Source of the DNA: Pyrus communis | Lineage: Eukaryota; Streptophyta; Magnoliopsida; Rosales; Rosaceae | DNA length: 64,000 nt | NCBI RefSeq assembly: GCF_963583255.1 | Contig: NC_084804.1 | Span: 15,938,723 to 16,002,722 of the forward strand | Reading direction: 5' to 3' | In this document: in pieces, positions 23,659 to 35,950 of the stretch | How positions within the stretch are numbered: the first letter of the stretch is position 1 | How the letters are laid out: each line of letters starts with the position of its first letter | The notes under the pieces: model-generated | What the model was told of the DNA's origin: nothing | What the model saw: only the letters and a program-made list of their open reading frames with translations | The model's database searches: none | Made by a program: the position numbers and the translations under genes

Positions 23659-23931
23659 GTCACAACCCAATCCGGGCTCCACCACGTTCCGGGTTCAACT
23701 CCGCCGTAACATACCGATCACGTCATCACGGTTTTGTTTCTGGAAACTCACACGAGAACTTCCCAGTGGGTCATCCATCATGGGATTGCTCTCGCCCGAA
23801 CTCGCTTAACTTCGGAGTTCCAATGGAACTCGAAGCCAGTGAACTACCAAAAATTCTCATGCTATATAGAAGTGGGCATGTATATATAAGACACATCACC
23901 CATTCTCCGTTGGTCGATATGAGATGTTACA
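23659..23931 (-). mobile_element. Solo LTR of a Cassandra-type TRIM carrying 5S rRNA sequence
   Basis: On the minus strand it begins TGTAACATCTCATATCGACC and ends GGGTTGTGACA, 273 bp. At 23757-23822 the minus strand reads GAACTCCGAAGTTAAGCGAG followed by GGGCGAGAGCAATCCCATGA and GGATGACCCACTGGGAAGTT, the internal control region and body of 5S rRNA. LTRs with an embedded 5S segment define the Cassandra family (TRIM). The flanks are GTTTA (23654-23658) and GTTGA (after 23931), a 4-of-5 target duplication. There is no internal domain and no second LTR, so it is a solo LTR. Confidence 0.9.
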
Positions 23932-25039
23932 GTTGAGTTAGGATAGAAAATTTTGCATGCATCGAGTTGCATATAAAATTAATTTTCTTAGGTTCTCTCA
24001 TCATGTGAGTGATCTTAATTGTGAACTTTTAAAACATAATATTTATACAAAAAAAAAAAAAAAAAAAATACAGAAGTAGGTATCACACATACGCTCCCAA
24101 TCCACAGGAAAATTACGTACAACTGAAGCATCATTGTGACGTGGGGATTAATGGATCTCATCCAAATCATCAGTAATCAAATCTTAATTAGTCGGTAGGT
24201 CTATGATGCCCATACTTAATTGCTATGAAAATGGGTTGTTACCTAATTAGCATACACTATAATAATTAGGTCATCGAAAAATTTTTGCGTCTCTAAATTT
24301 ATAGTGCACAAATCTAAGTCAGTGCCCAATAGTATAGTGGTGCATCCAGTTTTGTACACATAACCAAGAAGATGACTGCTTAGTGTCACGACTCCAATAA
24401 ATTTACTATAAATATGGCCATTACATTGTTATTCAAGGTAAGCTCGAGGATGTTTTTGCAAATGTGCTTCTGCATTTCAACTTAGGAATGTCTTACATAT
24501 CCAGATTAATAATCTATTGCCAAATTAACGACCATATATATGTAATGGATGCTGGCTCCAGCAAACACATTGCCTGAAAGCGGCCAATCAGGCTCTCTTT
24601 CTTGCAATTCAAGGTTCACCACTTACGTCTATGTCTATGTGCATTTTTTTTACTGTGCATGAAGAAGAAATTTGTATTAGCTTCAACTTTCGGTGCTTCA
24701 TTCAAGCAAAGAGACATAATTTCACTAGTGGTGACATTACTTTTGATCTGGTCCATAAACTCGCAAGATCTCTATATAGTAATCTAGGCATTGCAATTTG
24801 GCCAATAAAAATCGACACATTTTTAAGCAGCCTAATTATAGGACGATCATGGTGATAAGGTAGGGAAGATGGGTGAGCAAACCTAATATGTATCCAAAAG
24901 CTATAACCGAAAGAAAACACTCAAATCAAAAACATCACCACCAGCATGAAGTTTTATTCGTTTTTACCGGTTGTATGAAAATATATATTGATCTCTCTTG
25001 TTATATAATTTAGCACTTTATGACCGAAAAAAGAGAGTT
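23932..25039. other. Spacer
   Basis: Poly-A at 24050-24068. The overlapping open frames at 24602-24920 have no recognisable domain. No gene supported. Confidence 0.4.
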
Positions 25040-25386
25040 TTTAAGAGCATCTTCAAAATAGACAGTCAAATTCAAAGCATCAAATTTCAATTTGACGGCT
25101 AATTTGGCAATTTTACATATTGTCAATATTTTCTTTCCATTTGATATGCCAAAATTTATTGCTTTATGTTTTTTTTTTAAACAAAAATAATAAAAGTTGA
25201 ATTGTTGTTGGTTTAAAAATAAGAATATAATACTTAAATATGCTAGCATTTAAAGTAAGTCAAGTAGAATGGCTTTGGAAATAGCAAAATCATATTTGAA
25301 AGCAGCTTCAAATTTGACATCTCTTTGTTCATGTCAGCATAGCCTTCTTTTTTATGTCAGCTTTGACATCTCAGTTCGAGTAAATG
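25040..25386. mobile_element. MITE fragment related to 506-970
   Basis: 'agagcatcttcaaaatagac' at the left and 'gcttcaaatttgacatctct' near the right resemble the ends and the TGACA-rich interior of the 506-970 element. It abuts the CACTA element. Boundaries are uncertain. Confidence 0.4.
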
Positions 25387-25853
25387 GTACACTACTACAA
25401 AAGGGCCTTATTGTGTATGTGGGTGGTGTCACTTTTATACAACATAGTGGCAGATAAGACATTTTGACACCCACTTAATATGGTGTCGGAGTTACTATTG
25501 GTTATTACTGGCATAAACTGTTAATGTCGCTTATAACCGACATTGATTTTAATATTTTTAATACTGGTGTCACATTAAAAAAAAACTGTGTCACTTTTAA
25601 CTGACATAACGTTAGCGTTGGTTAAAAGACAACTGGTGTCACTTCTGGCCGACACTAATGATAATTTTTAAATATTTTCAAAGACAGTGTCGGTTGTAGC
25701 TAACATAGGTTTTAATTTTTATTAAAAATTTTGAAACCCGGTGTTGGTTGTGACCGACATAATGTTAGCGTCGGTTAAAAGAAATATTTTCAAAGCCGGT
25801 GTCGGTTGTAGCCAACATGGGTTTTAATTTTTAAAAATATTTTGAATTATTAA

Positions 25854-27141
25854 CCTGCAAATTCTGCAAGCAGCAAACTAAATCAGGCGTGTTTGCCTTA
25901 CCTTTCAAATGCATCTCTACATCTTCCTGTCAAAGTATTCCACGGTCAAAGAATGCAGGATTGAAGAGACCAAAAATTATCCAAAGCAAGCAACTAAAAG
26001 TTTCACCCAAATATATAAATTTCTGGTCTAGATATTTCATATTAGATGAATCCTAGATAAACGTCACTCAACAACCGTTATTAGTGTTGAATTGTAATCT
26101 TGTCTTGGCCCAAAGATAATTGATCCGGCCCATACACAAAGAAAGATCCATGCACATGCTAGAGAATTCTAGCAAAGTTCAAGTTGGTGGAAGAGTCTAG
26201 AAGAATGGTGAGGATTCCACCAACATACAAGATTAGTGTAGATAATTCTAGCTTAGGAAGGTAGTGGAATTATCTAGATATCTCTAGCATGATGTTTTCA
26301 TGCTTCTCCAAGGTTCCATCCATGCCTATAAAAGGAGAAGGCATCCACACCATTTGGAACAACCAAGAGAGCAAGTAGCAAGAAGTGAGAGTATCAAGTA
26401 AGAAGTAAGAAGAAGCAACAAAGCTTCTAAGAGTGTTTGAGTGTTTCCTTTTGTACTAAGTTTGTGAGTGAATAAAAACCTTGTGTAATACTTTGAGAAT
26501 TCTTTCCCTTGCCTATCAATTCCGCTGCGTTACATTTTTCTTTGTAAGATAAACCTCTCCAAGTAGTGAAGCATTTTTAAACCCCAACAATTAGAAGAAA
26601 CCAACAAAGCCAAAATAACCCTGAATTCATGCTAAAACAAACCCAAAATAACCCTGATTCTGAATTTTCGACTTACGGTGCGAAACCAACAAAGAGAAAG
26701 AAGAAAGCGAGAAACAAAGAAAGAGAGGCTAGGCTGCCATACCATGCAAGGGTCAAGCTCAAAGAAGTCAGCAGTGTAAGCCTTCCTCTGGCTGTCCCAC
26801 GCTTATCTTCTCTGGCTTATTCCCGAAGATGAAATATCTACCAATTCCAACGGCAAGCACCGCCATTGTTAATTCTCACAAATTACAGAGAAACATACAC
26901 AGAAACAATACGAAGTTGCAAGAAACAGGAAATGAACGGTACCGATTCCGATGTAATGGCCGATTTGAGCATCGTCCCACTTCTCGGCGTCGACTCCTCC
27001 GCCGCAGTACAATTCGCACACCTTCAAAATGCAGAGATTGATATTTCTAGGGCGGAGACGGACCGTGGCGTAAGGGTGGACGAAGATTCTGGTGAGTGCA
27101 GCTTTTGCGAACTCGTAGAATCGGTGGTGAGTCGACGGCAT
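25854..27141 (-). pseudogene. Captured fragment of an mRNA cap guanine-N7 methyltransferase 2-like gene
   Basis: On the minus strand, 27141-26943 reads MPSTHHRFYEFAKAALTRIF then VHPYATV, a 36-nt in-frame intrusion (probably an intron remnant), and CELYCGGGVDAEKWDDAQIG with HYIGIG. This resembles the N-terminus and SAM-binding motif I of plant cap guanine-N7 methyltransferase 2. After a 5' splice-like GTACCG, a second exon with acceptor TTGACAG (25926-25854) reads EDVEMHLKGKANTPDLVCCL, matching a downstream exon of the same family. The gap is filled by intron-like sequence plus a solo LTR. It lacks the rest of the enzyme, so it is a transduplicated fragment. Family identification is from memory. 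Confidence 0.7.
26085..26589 (+). mobile_element. Solo LTR nested in the CACTA element
   Basis: 505 bp starting TGTTGAATTG and ending CCCCAACA, flanked by perfect 5-bp ATTAG at 26080-26084 and 26590-26594. It has a TATA box TATAAAAG at 26327-26334 and a late 'gaataaaaacc' poly(A)-like signal, as in an LTR promoter/terminator. It splits the captured methyltransferase fragment, so it arrived after capture. No internal domain, so the family cannot be told. Confidence 0.9.
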
Positions 27142-27692
27142 TGGTCGGATAATTTGAAATATTAGATGGGAAATCTCCCGCTTGTTTTGCATGAGGAAAT
27201 GGATGGAAAAGACGTAAGTGTTAGACTTAGTGTCGGTTTTAACTGACGCTATCATCTTTTAATTTGACGCGAGTTTCATTAAACCGACACTACCTGAATT
27301 TCAAAATATGTGACAAAAGTTGGTGTCAGTTCAGACCAACACGAACATTAATTTAAACCGACGCCGTGATTTTCAATAAAGATTGTCAGAAAGTTGACTG
27401 GTTCATTTAACTCGAAGTGAATATCAGTAAAGTGTGTCAGGTTGGCGTCGTTTTTAATCGACACCATGTACATTTAATTCTACACCAATGACTTTTAATT
27501 CGACGTCAGTCAATCAATGTCGGTTTAAACAGACGCCAACTAATTACCCATATTCAAACCCCTCTCTTTCCCATTTCATCCGTGCTTTCATTTCTCCCCG
27601 AATTTCAGTCTTTCTTCTTCTCCTTCCCCACTTCATCCCTGTGTCCCTTTCTTCCTCCTTTTCAGTTTTTCCTCTTCTCCTTCCCCATTTGC

Positions 27693-28222
27693 TATGGATC
27701 ACCATTTTGAAGATCAACATTATGAGGAACTCCAATTCGAAGAGGAAGAGCTCGAAGGTGGTTCATTTTTAAATTATTATGATTATTAATTTTAGTTTCT
27801 ATTTTGTATTCTAACTAGTTTTATGCTAAAATTGAAAATTTATTTTTGTTTCTTGGTTTTAATTGTTTTTTTATGTATTTTTAAGGATCAACTCAACGGA
27901 GACGCGTACCCTCAATTCCGAATTGGAAAGAACAACCTTATTCATTTGATTCGTCTAGAAAATGCATTCATGATAATTCTACTGCGTTTTCGAAACATGT
28001 AGTGGCAGAGGTTAGAGATTACAGAAATATTCCGATGGTGGCATACTAGAATAAAGAAAAAACAAAGGTAAACATTTCATGATTTATTTTATTATACCTT
28101 GAAATTTGTCTAATAAATTTTTTTTTTTCAGGAGATTGCGGCAACAAATAAGCATAATCGGCAGTTGAAAACTATGAACCACACAGTCGGTTCAAAATCT
28201 TTTGCAAGAGTTCAGGAATAAT
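27693..28222 (+). pseudogene. CACTA-encoded transposase-type (Transposase_24-like) ORF remnant
   Basis: Starts MDHHFEDQHYEELQFEEEEL, then exon-like segments with splice-like junctions (GTAAAC near 28069; TTTCAG before 28132). Near its end it reads TMNHTVGSKSFARVQE, resembling the H-T-x-G-S-K-S-F-A-R signature of plant En/Spm ORF proteins (Transposase_24). A TAG at about 28048 and the small size show decay. Confidence 0.65.
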
Positions 28223-28831
28223 TTGTATGTGTTGTACATTTTTAAGAATTGTAGTTAATTTTAAATTTAATGTATAGTTGGTAGAAATTTTATTTTTAAT
28301 ATGAAGTTTGCTTTAAATTGTTTGTTTTTTCATTGACATATGGTGGGAATTATTTTTATATAATTTTTTAAATTATTATTAATTAAAAACTAATGTAGTT
28401 TTTTTTTTTATTAATATATTTGGTGTCGCTTATGGATGACATCATAATAATTATTTTATGTATCTAGATGTTATGTAATGTCAGTTAGGACCGACAATGG
28501 GTTTGATATTTTAATTCTTTAGTTGTTGCTTGACGTCGGTTAGGACTGCCATCATGTTAAAATTCAACGTCGCTTCTAACCGACGTAAGTTTAGATGTCA
28601 CTTTTAACCAGCGTTGTTGTTCTTTTTTATTTTATATTACTTTGCTTCTTGGTGGCAGATTAAGGGGACTAACCGAAATCAATACCCTTTTCGTGACACT
28701 AGCAACGGCGTCGGTTCTCCTATCTGACATTGCACAATTTGATGTCGGATTTTTACGAAAAATCCGACAGTAATTGGGGTTTCTTGTCGGTTTTTCCACT
28801 GCCAATGATAGCCTATTTTGTAGTAGTAGTA

Positions 28832-30441
28832 GTATATCGTTTATCATTGTTATATGTCTATGTGATATTTTTGACATTTCCTTTAGAAATGATCTAACAG
28901 AGTTATAGCGGATGACAGGAAAGAAATACTCCCGTTGTGAAAAGGTTGGATGTTAAAAACGGTCGGGATTGTGGGTTTTGGTGTGATGGCTGATCACAAG
29001 GTTTTTGTTTTGGGGTGAAGTGATTTTGGAGTTTTCTGATATAGTTTGTTGGGTGAGGTGAGGTTCAGATACGGCAATTGGCAAAGCTTGCAAACGGTCA
29101 GATCTCATTAAGAATCGTAACATGGATGACTGGACTGTTAAATAAAAGCAAACCCTAGGTACGTAATGCTATGAAACATTGCGTAAGTGAAAACGACATG
29201 GTATTATGGCGCAAGTAAGTGAAAACGACATAGTAATGCTACAATGTGGCGTTGTTAATTCTTGGTTGGCACGTACAATTCTGCAATGGTGGCCTTTGAC
29301 CCCTCTCTGTTATTTTTGTGTTGGTGGTGGGAACTAACTGACTAGGGTAATTTGGGACCAAGGAAATTAACCCCAAAAGACACATCTGGAACATACCATC
29401 AGGGGGAATTAAGTATGACAGAACAATCGGGTGAATTTGTATGCTAGTCCCTTCTCATATCTCTTTCGAAGAATGCTACAGTTAATCGTTTATATAGCTA
29501 CACATACGCAAGAATAAATTAAAATTGTTGATTCATTGTGAATTTTACGTAAATCAATATTCAGGAACTGTTAGCGCGTGTGTTCTACGTGCTCTCACAC
29601 CCCCTTCACATGCATGCATGTTTGCTGCACAGACACATGACTGGACAATTCGTCGATTTAAGAAAAACTCAATGGTAAATGATGATTTCCAAAGACATGG
29701 TCTAGTTAGTCTTCTGTCCTCATAATCCTGCTTCTTGGCCTAGCTAGCTAGCTAACCAAAAAACATTTAAATAACAAAAATATTGTTACATACTTAGTGG
29801 TCCATTAGCAGCAAGATTATTACTTTAATTAATATTAGGTGTTCGATCGAATCGAATATGAACAAAGTGGGGATGGGAAAGTTAGGTGCTGAAATTAAAT
29901 TAAATACTTGCTGCATGCATGAACATGTAGACCACAGTCCCCACAGAGGCACTTTGGTAGTAAAGCCAAGCACTTCATTAATCTTTTGTCTAGATTTGAG
30001 TTTTCGAGCTCATTATTCTCAATCAGCTAGTCACCAAATAAATAATAACAATACATTTACAATCTAACAACTTAACGTACAAAATTTGTTAAAATATAAA
30101 GATTGTACTATTGAAGAAGGAAAAAGTGAGATGCATTTTTCTTGGTCCCTGTTCCTTTACTAAGCGTATAGCTAATCATTCTTTCCCAATTTCTAATAAG
30201 CAAATGTAATATTTGTAGATGGATGATGGTGCACATATTGTACTCCCAATCCCTTCTCTACCCTATACATTGTCTCAGTTTCGTTGCAGTACTTTTAACT
30301 TTTGAAAACTTGAAGAAGAAAAAAAGAATGCAATAGAAGCAATAGATAAACCACCATAAAAGTTGCAACGAGCCTTGCTAGCTCAAACAAATTGCTCTAA
30401 TTTTCAAAAATCTTTACGTTCAACAACTTTTGAATATAATG
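28832..30441. other. Spacer
   Basis: No gene recognised. Short direct repeats ('aagtgaaaacgacat' at 29187 and 29218) are present. Open frames at 29525 and 29858 have no domain. Confidence 0.4.
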
Positions 30442-30446
30442 GATCT

Positions 30447-30777
30447 TGTTATAAATAGGAAGAAGTTAGAGAGATAACCTTTGCTAGTGACAAAAGCAAA
30501 GTAGGTGTAAAATATCACACTATAACTATAACACAAGAGGATGACAGATAAAAGAGGGAGGAAGAGATGTTGATGTTATTGATCTTTTCTTTTTGCAGTG
30601 TATTTTGATAGTAAACGGAGCACTCTATTTATAGAGCAATTCCAAACAAACATAATAATTACATCTTGAAAAACATAGCACACACTTTTTGAAAGTACCA
30701 CACAAATACAATCATCATTATTTTCCCAAGTCCACATTACTATGTGGGCATTCATTCATCCACTAATATTTACAACA
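30447..30777 (-). repeat. 3' LTR of the old copia element
   Basis: 331 bp paired with 36437-36771. TATTTATAG near 30628 is shared by both LTRs. Confidence 0.95.
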
Positions 30778-31087
30778 CTCCCCCTTGGATGCCCACATAT
30801 CAACATCAGTTGTCTCGTTAAAACCTTGCTCGGAAAAACCCAGTGGGAAAAAACCATAGCGAAGGAAAGAGTATAACTTTACCTGGATTGTTGATATAGT
30901 GTTAAGTATGCTCATGTTGCCTCGTTAAAACCTTGGTAGGAAAAACCCAGTGGGAAAAATCCTAATCAAAGGAAAAAGAGTACAACATGCATGTATTATG
31001 GATGCTCCCCCTGAATTGTATCTTCCCCTGATTCCGCATTCTTTAAGTTTAATTGATTGGTAAGTCGACGTAATCCGATACTCTGCA

Positions 31088-33677
31088 CTAACTTCTGAAA
31101 CGTGCACTTTGGTAGGGATTTGGTGAACAAGTCTGCCAGATTTTCATTGGAGCGGATTTGTCTGACTTCAATAACTTGAGCCTTCTGAAGCTCATGTGCA
31201 CTGAAAAACTTTGGAGATATGTGTTTAGTCTTATCGCCCTTGATGATTCCTTCATTTGGGCAACAAAGGCTGCATTATCTTCATGGATGATAGTTGGAGT
31301 GTCTGTCTTTGAAGGTAGACCACATGAATTCCAAATATGATGGATCATTGATCTTAATCAAGAACATTCACAACTTACTTCATGTAAAGCAAGTATTTCT
31401 GAGAGATTTGAAGATGTAACAACTAATGTTTGCTTTGTTGAGCACCATGAGATTGATGTGTCTCCATTAATGAACACATATCCAGTTTGTGAGCGGGCTT
31501 TATGCGAATCAGAGAGAAGACCAACATTTGCATATCCAACAAGGATCTGGTCATTTGTGGATTTCTCTTAGAAAAAGAGACCCATATATGTTATCCCACA
31601 AAGGTATTGCAAAACATCTTTGACTCATTTCCACTGACGAATTGTTGGAGTAGAGTTATACCTTGCTAACAAGTTGACTGAAAAACCTATATCAAGTCTG
31701 GTACATTGTGCTAAATACAATAAAACACCTATTGCACTCATATATGTTACTTCTGGATCAAGGACCATTTCATCATCTTCTTTTGGACGGAATGGATCCT
31801 TCTTAATGTCCAAATAACAAATAGCCATTGGCGCGATGAGTGGATGAGCTTTGTCCATGCCAAATCGTTTCAGGATTTTTTCAATATAAGCTGATTGGTG
31901 GACCAAAATTCCACTAGCACAATGCTCGATCTGCAGGCCAAGACAATATTTTGTTTTTCCAAGGTCTTTCATTTCAAATTTGCTTTTCAGATATTCAACA
32001 GTTTTATTGAGCTCTTTAGGAGTTCCAACTAGGTTCATGTCATCGACATATACTGCCATTATAGCAAATCCAGAATTGAATTTCTTAAGGAACATACAGG
32101 GGCAAATGACATTGTTGGTATATCCTTCTTTGATCAAATACTCACGAGACGATTATACCACATTCGTCCAAATTGTTTCAGCCCATACAATGATCACCTT
32201 AATTTGATTGAGAGCATACCTCGTGATTTGTTATTTGCTTAAGGCAACTTAAGTCCTTCTAGGACCTTTATGTATATGTCAATATCTAATTCTCCATATA
32301 GATACGCGGTGATGACATCCATAAGTCGCATGTCAAGTTTTTCTGAAACCACTAAACTTATTAAGTAACATAACGTAATTGCGTCCATTATAAGAGAGTA
32401 TGTATCCTTATAATCAATTCCAGGTCTTTGTGAAAAGCCTTGTGCAACGAGTCTTGCTTTATATCTCGTAATCTCGTTTTTCTCATTGCGCTTTCTTGTG
32501 AATACCCATTTGTAACCCACGAGATTTACATCCAGTGGAGTTTGGACAACTGGTCCAAAAACACTTCGCTTTTTTAAGGAATTTAATTCTGCCTGGATTG
32601 CATCTTTCCACTTAGGCCAATCTTGTCCCTGTTTTGCATTCATCAACAGAGCAGGGCTCAGTATCATCACTTGATATGATTTCAGTGGCTACTACGAATG
32701 CGAATATGTCATCAATGATTATTTCATTTTGATCCCACAATTCATTAGTACAAGCATAATTTATGGAGATTTCTTTGCTTTCATGTACCTTTGTCTCTTC
32801 GGGGACATGTGTATCATCATGGACATTTTCTTTTTCAGGATCATGAATTGTGGATCTGTCATTCATTTTGTTTTCCTAAATGATTTCATTTGGATTCAGT
32901 TGTGCTTTCGTCTTTCGTCTTTCTCTTTCAAGGGGCTGGATCTTTTGAACCTAGAGGTCTACCACGCTTTAGGCGTGCACCAGATGAATCATTCACTATC
33001 ACTTTATTTTATCTAATAGGGACATCAATTCTTGCATGTGCATTTGTAGCTGGTATATGTGATTTTGTCACTTTCATAGCATCATTTAATGCATCTGGCA
33101 TTTCATTAGCAATACTTTGAAGATGAACGATTGTTTTCACTTCATTTTCACATTGAGTGCTATGTGGATCAAAATGAGATAAGGTGGGTACAACCTATGT
33201 CAGCTCTTGTCATTCTTCTGGAATGGTCTTTTCTACCCCTAGCGATGAGAAGACTGTCTCATCAAAGTGACAATCAGCAAAACAAGCTGTAAACATATCA
33301 CCTGTCAAAGGTTCCAAATATCTAATGATAGATGGTGAATCAAAACCCACATAAATTCTCAGTCTGCACTGAGGTCCCATTTTAGTGCGTTGTGGCAGTG
33401 CAATAGGCACATAAATAGCACAACCAAAATCTCGTAAATGTGAAATGTTTGGCTGATGCCCAAACACGAGTTGTATTGATGAGTATTGGTCATTGGCTAC
33501 ATGTCTCAATCGAACCAATGATGTTGCATGCAAGATCGCATGTCCCCATATAGAAATTGGCAATTTTGTTTTCATGAGCAAAGTGCGAGCTATTAATTGA
33601 AGTCGCTTGATAAATGCTTCTGCTAAACCATTTTGAGTATGGACATGAGGAATATGGTGTTCAACATCAATGCCCAA
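31088..33677 (-). pseudogene. Old copia integrase C-terminus, RT and RNase H remnants
   Basis: Fragments in several frames: integrase (33677-33210; HTQNGLAEAFIKRLQLIART, then FGHQPNISHLRDFGC), an acidic linker (32866-32612), RT N-terminus (32670-32239; GYKWVFTRKRNEKNEITRYK), RT catalytic part with YVDD (32137-31625), and RNase H (31348-31088; IHEDNAAFVAQ). Stops and frameshifts separate all pieces. Confidence 0.9.
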
Positions 33678-33884
33678 TGTTATGCAGTAATCATCAAAGG
33701 TTTGAGATGTAAATTCACTAGCATTATCAAGTCGAATTGACTTAATAGGGTAATTTGGGAATTGTGCTCACAACTTAATTATCTGAGCAAAAAATCTTGC
33801 AAAAGCTACATTTCGAGTAGACAACAGACAAACATGTGACCATTGGGTAGATGCATCAACCAAAACCATAAAATATCGGAATGA

Positions 33885-35846
33885 TCAACAAGATGGTTGA
33901 ATAGGCCCACAAATATCCCTTTGAATTCTTTGCAAAAATGATGGGGAATCAGCATCAACCTGTAGTTGTGATGGTCTAATTACCAACTTTCCTTGAGAAC
34001 AAGCTTTGCAAGGGTTATCATTTGAGATAGCCATGTGTTTGCTCAATAATGGATGTCCATTAGAGTTGGTGATGATCATGCGCATCATGGTGAATCCTGG
34101 ATGACCCAGACGGTCATGCCAAAGCATGTAAATTTTTTAATCAATGAACTTCTGGTTCATGACAATATGTGATTCAATGTCTTTATGTATGTATAATCAC
34201 TCGACAAACTGCGCAACTTTTCCAATATACGTTTCTGGGTATCATTGGAGGTAATGCATAAATACTCCACATTTTCTACACTTTTCGTTTCAAAGTGGTA
34301 TCCATTTAAACTTATATCTTTAAAACTCAACAAATTTCGAGTAGATCGAGTAGCGTACAACGCATTTTGTATGGACAATATTGTTCCATTTGGTAACATG
34401 ATCTTGGCTTTTCCTCAGCCTTCAATTACATCTGATTGGCCTGATATTGTTGTTACCTTTACTTTTGTAAGCATCAAGCTTGAGAAATACTTTTGATCTC
34501 GAAGTATTGTATGTGTGGTTGCGCTGTTTGCAAGACAAATATCTCTGCCATTGCCCTTGTTTTGAGAATGACCATAGTTTTTATCCATGTTTTCTGAGTA
34601 AAGGGGATCATGGTTAAAAAAAAATTTATTCACAATAAAATAAAATTGAAATGCCACTTTTATTGAATTGAAATGCGAGTTTTAAACTACAAGTTGAGAA
34701 TAATAAAAGTACATTAAACAGAAATGATGCAATCAGACCGATACACTTTATTCCTTTTTTCCACAATAAAGTCTGAGACATCTAGGTGGGTTGTGTTCAA
34801 CTGTCCTGATAAGTCACACACTGGATCAGGTATATCCATTGGTCTAGCTTGGTCGAGGAAATTGGTCTCGACACTTTTCCCTTTGAGGGAGGTTTGATAC
34901 AGATCCACCAGATGTTTTGGGGTACGACAGGTACACGCCCAGTGCCCATTGCCACCACACCTATGGCAGACTCCTTCAGAGTTTCTAGGAGCATTGTTTA
35001 TATGAGTTTTGCCTTTGTGGCGATTTACATTTTTGAAGCTCGGGCTTGAATTATGCCTTAGAATCTAAACTGAATACCATGATTCTTGCCTTTCCCGTTC
35101 CACCGACCTTGCCTGTAGCCACGTCCTCGTTTGTAATTATTACCATGAGAGGATATGTTGTTCATTTAAAGGGAAACATCATTCACTTCTGGGAATGGTG
35201 TAGATCGAGTAGGCCGGGACAAATGATTCTTCATCAGAAGCTCATTATTTTGTTCAGCTCCCAGGAGCATAGATATCAGCTGGTTGTATTCAGTGAAGCC
35301 TCGCTCTCTATGCTGCTGTTATAGGAGCATGTTGGAGGCATGAAAGGTGTTGAAAGTCTTTTCTAGCATCTCTTTCTCAGTGATGTTTTCCCCTACAGAG
35401 TTTCATCTGGGAGCTAATTCTGAACATTGTAAAATTGCACTCAGCCACTGTCTTGAAATCCTGGATCCTCAGGTGAGTCTACCCATAACGAGCCCTTGGA
35501 AGAATCATCGTTTTCTGGTGATTGTATCTATTTCTCAATGCCTTGCAGAGGTTAATGAATCTTCAACTGTCAGGTATTTGCTCTTCAGTCCTTCATCAAG
35601 GTGGCGACAGATAAAGATCATGGCCTTCGCCTGATCTTGAGAAGATGCATTGTTCTCCTCCTTGATTGTTTCTCTAAGATTCCCTGCCTTCAGATGAATC
35701 TTGGCATCTACTATCTAGGTAAGGTAGTTCTTCCCAGTATTTCCAGGGCAACAAAATCAAGCTTTGCCAAGTTCGCCATTTTCTTTTCTAAAAGAAAAAT
35801 GAGATGTGTAAGAACTTTTAATAATATGTATTCTGGAGAGATGTAG
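33885..35846 (-). pseudogene. Old copia GAG, protease and gag-pre-integrase remnants
   Basis: GAG covers about 35846-34700 in broken frames, with a zinc knuckle CHRCGGNGHWACTC at 34930-34975. Protease lies at 34657-34415 and carries CLANSATTHTILRD; copia proteases have Asp-Ser-Ala/Gly-Thr here, so the catalytic Asp is Asn. The gag-pre-integrase HHCC zinc finger is visible at 34127-33885 (LWHDRLGHPG with CKACSQGK). Confidence 0.85.
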
Positions 35847-35950
35847 TGTTAGAATTTCTGGTTCTTACAAATTTTCCATTTTAATCTTCAGGCCAAAATG
35901 ATAAGCATTCGAAACTTCAGGCTCGAGATTTACATGATTAATGAGGATGG

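Larger units (their letters stand above)
25390..28828 (+). mobile_element. CACTA (En/Spm) transposon, non-autonomous, with captured host exons
   Basis: The left end is CACTACTACAAAAGGGCC. The right end is the inverted CTACTACAAAATAGGC with the last base changed. The flanking 3-bp GTA (25387-25389 and 28829-28831) fits the CACTA target size. Both subterminal zones (25430-25850 and 27210-27540, 28420-28800) are packed with direct and inverted copies of TGTCGGTT-AACCGACA-type motifs, the transposase-binding architecture of this superfamily. Inside are a decayed transposase-type ORF, a captured gene fragment, and a nested solo LTR. Confidence 0.9.

Noticed and set aside
23757..23822. 5S rRNA gene on the minus strand
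   Set aside because: Only part of 5S is present and it lies within LTR-type ends with a target duplication; this is the Cassandra arrangement, not a 5S gene.
34245..35846. Plus-strand open frames across the old copia element
   Set aside because: They are antisense to recognisable GAG, zinc knuckle and protease segments.
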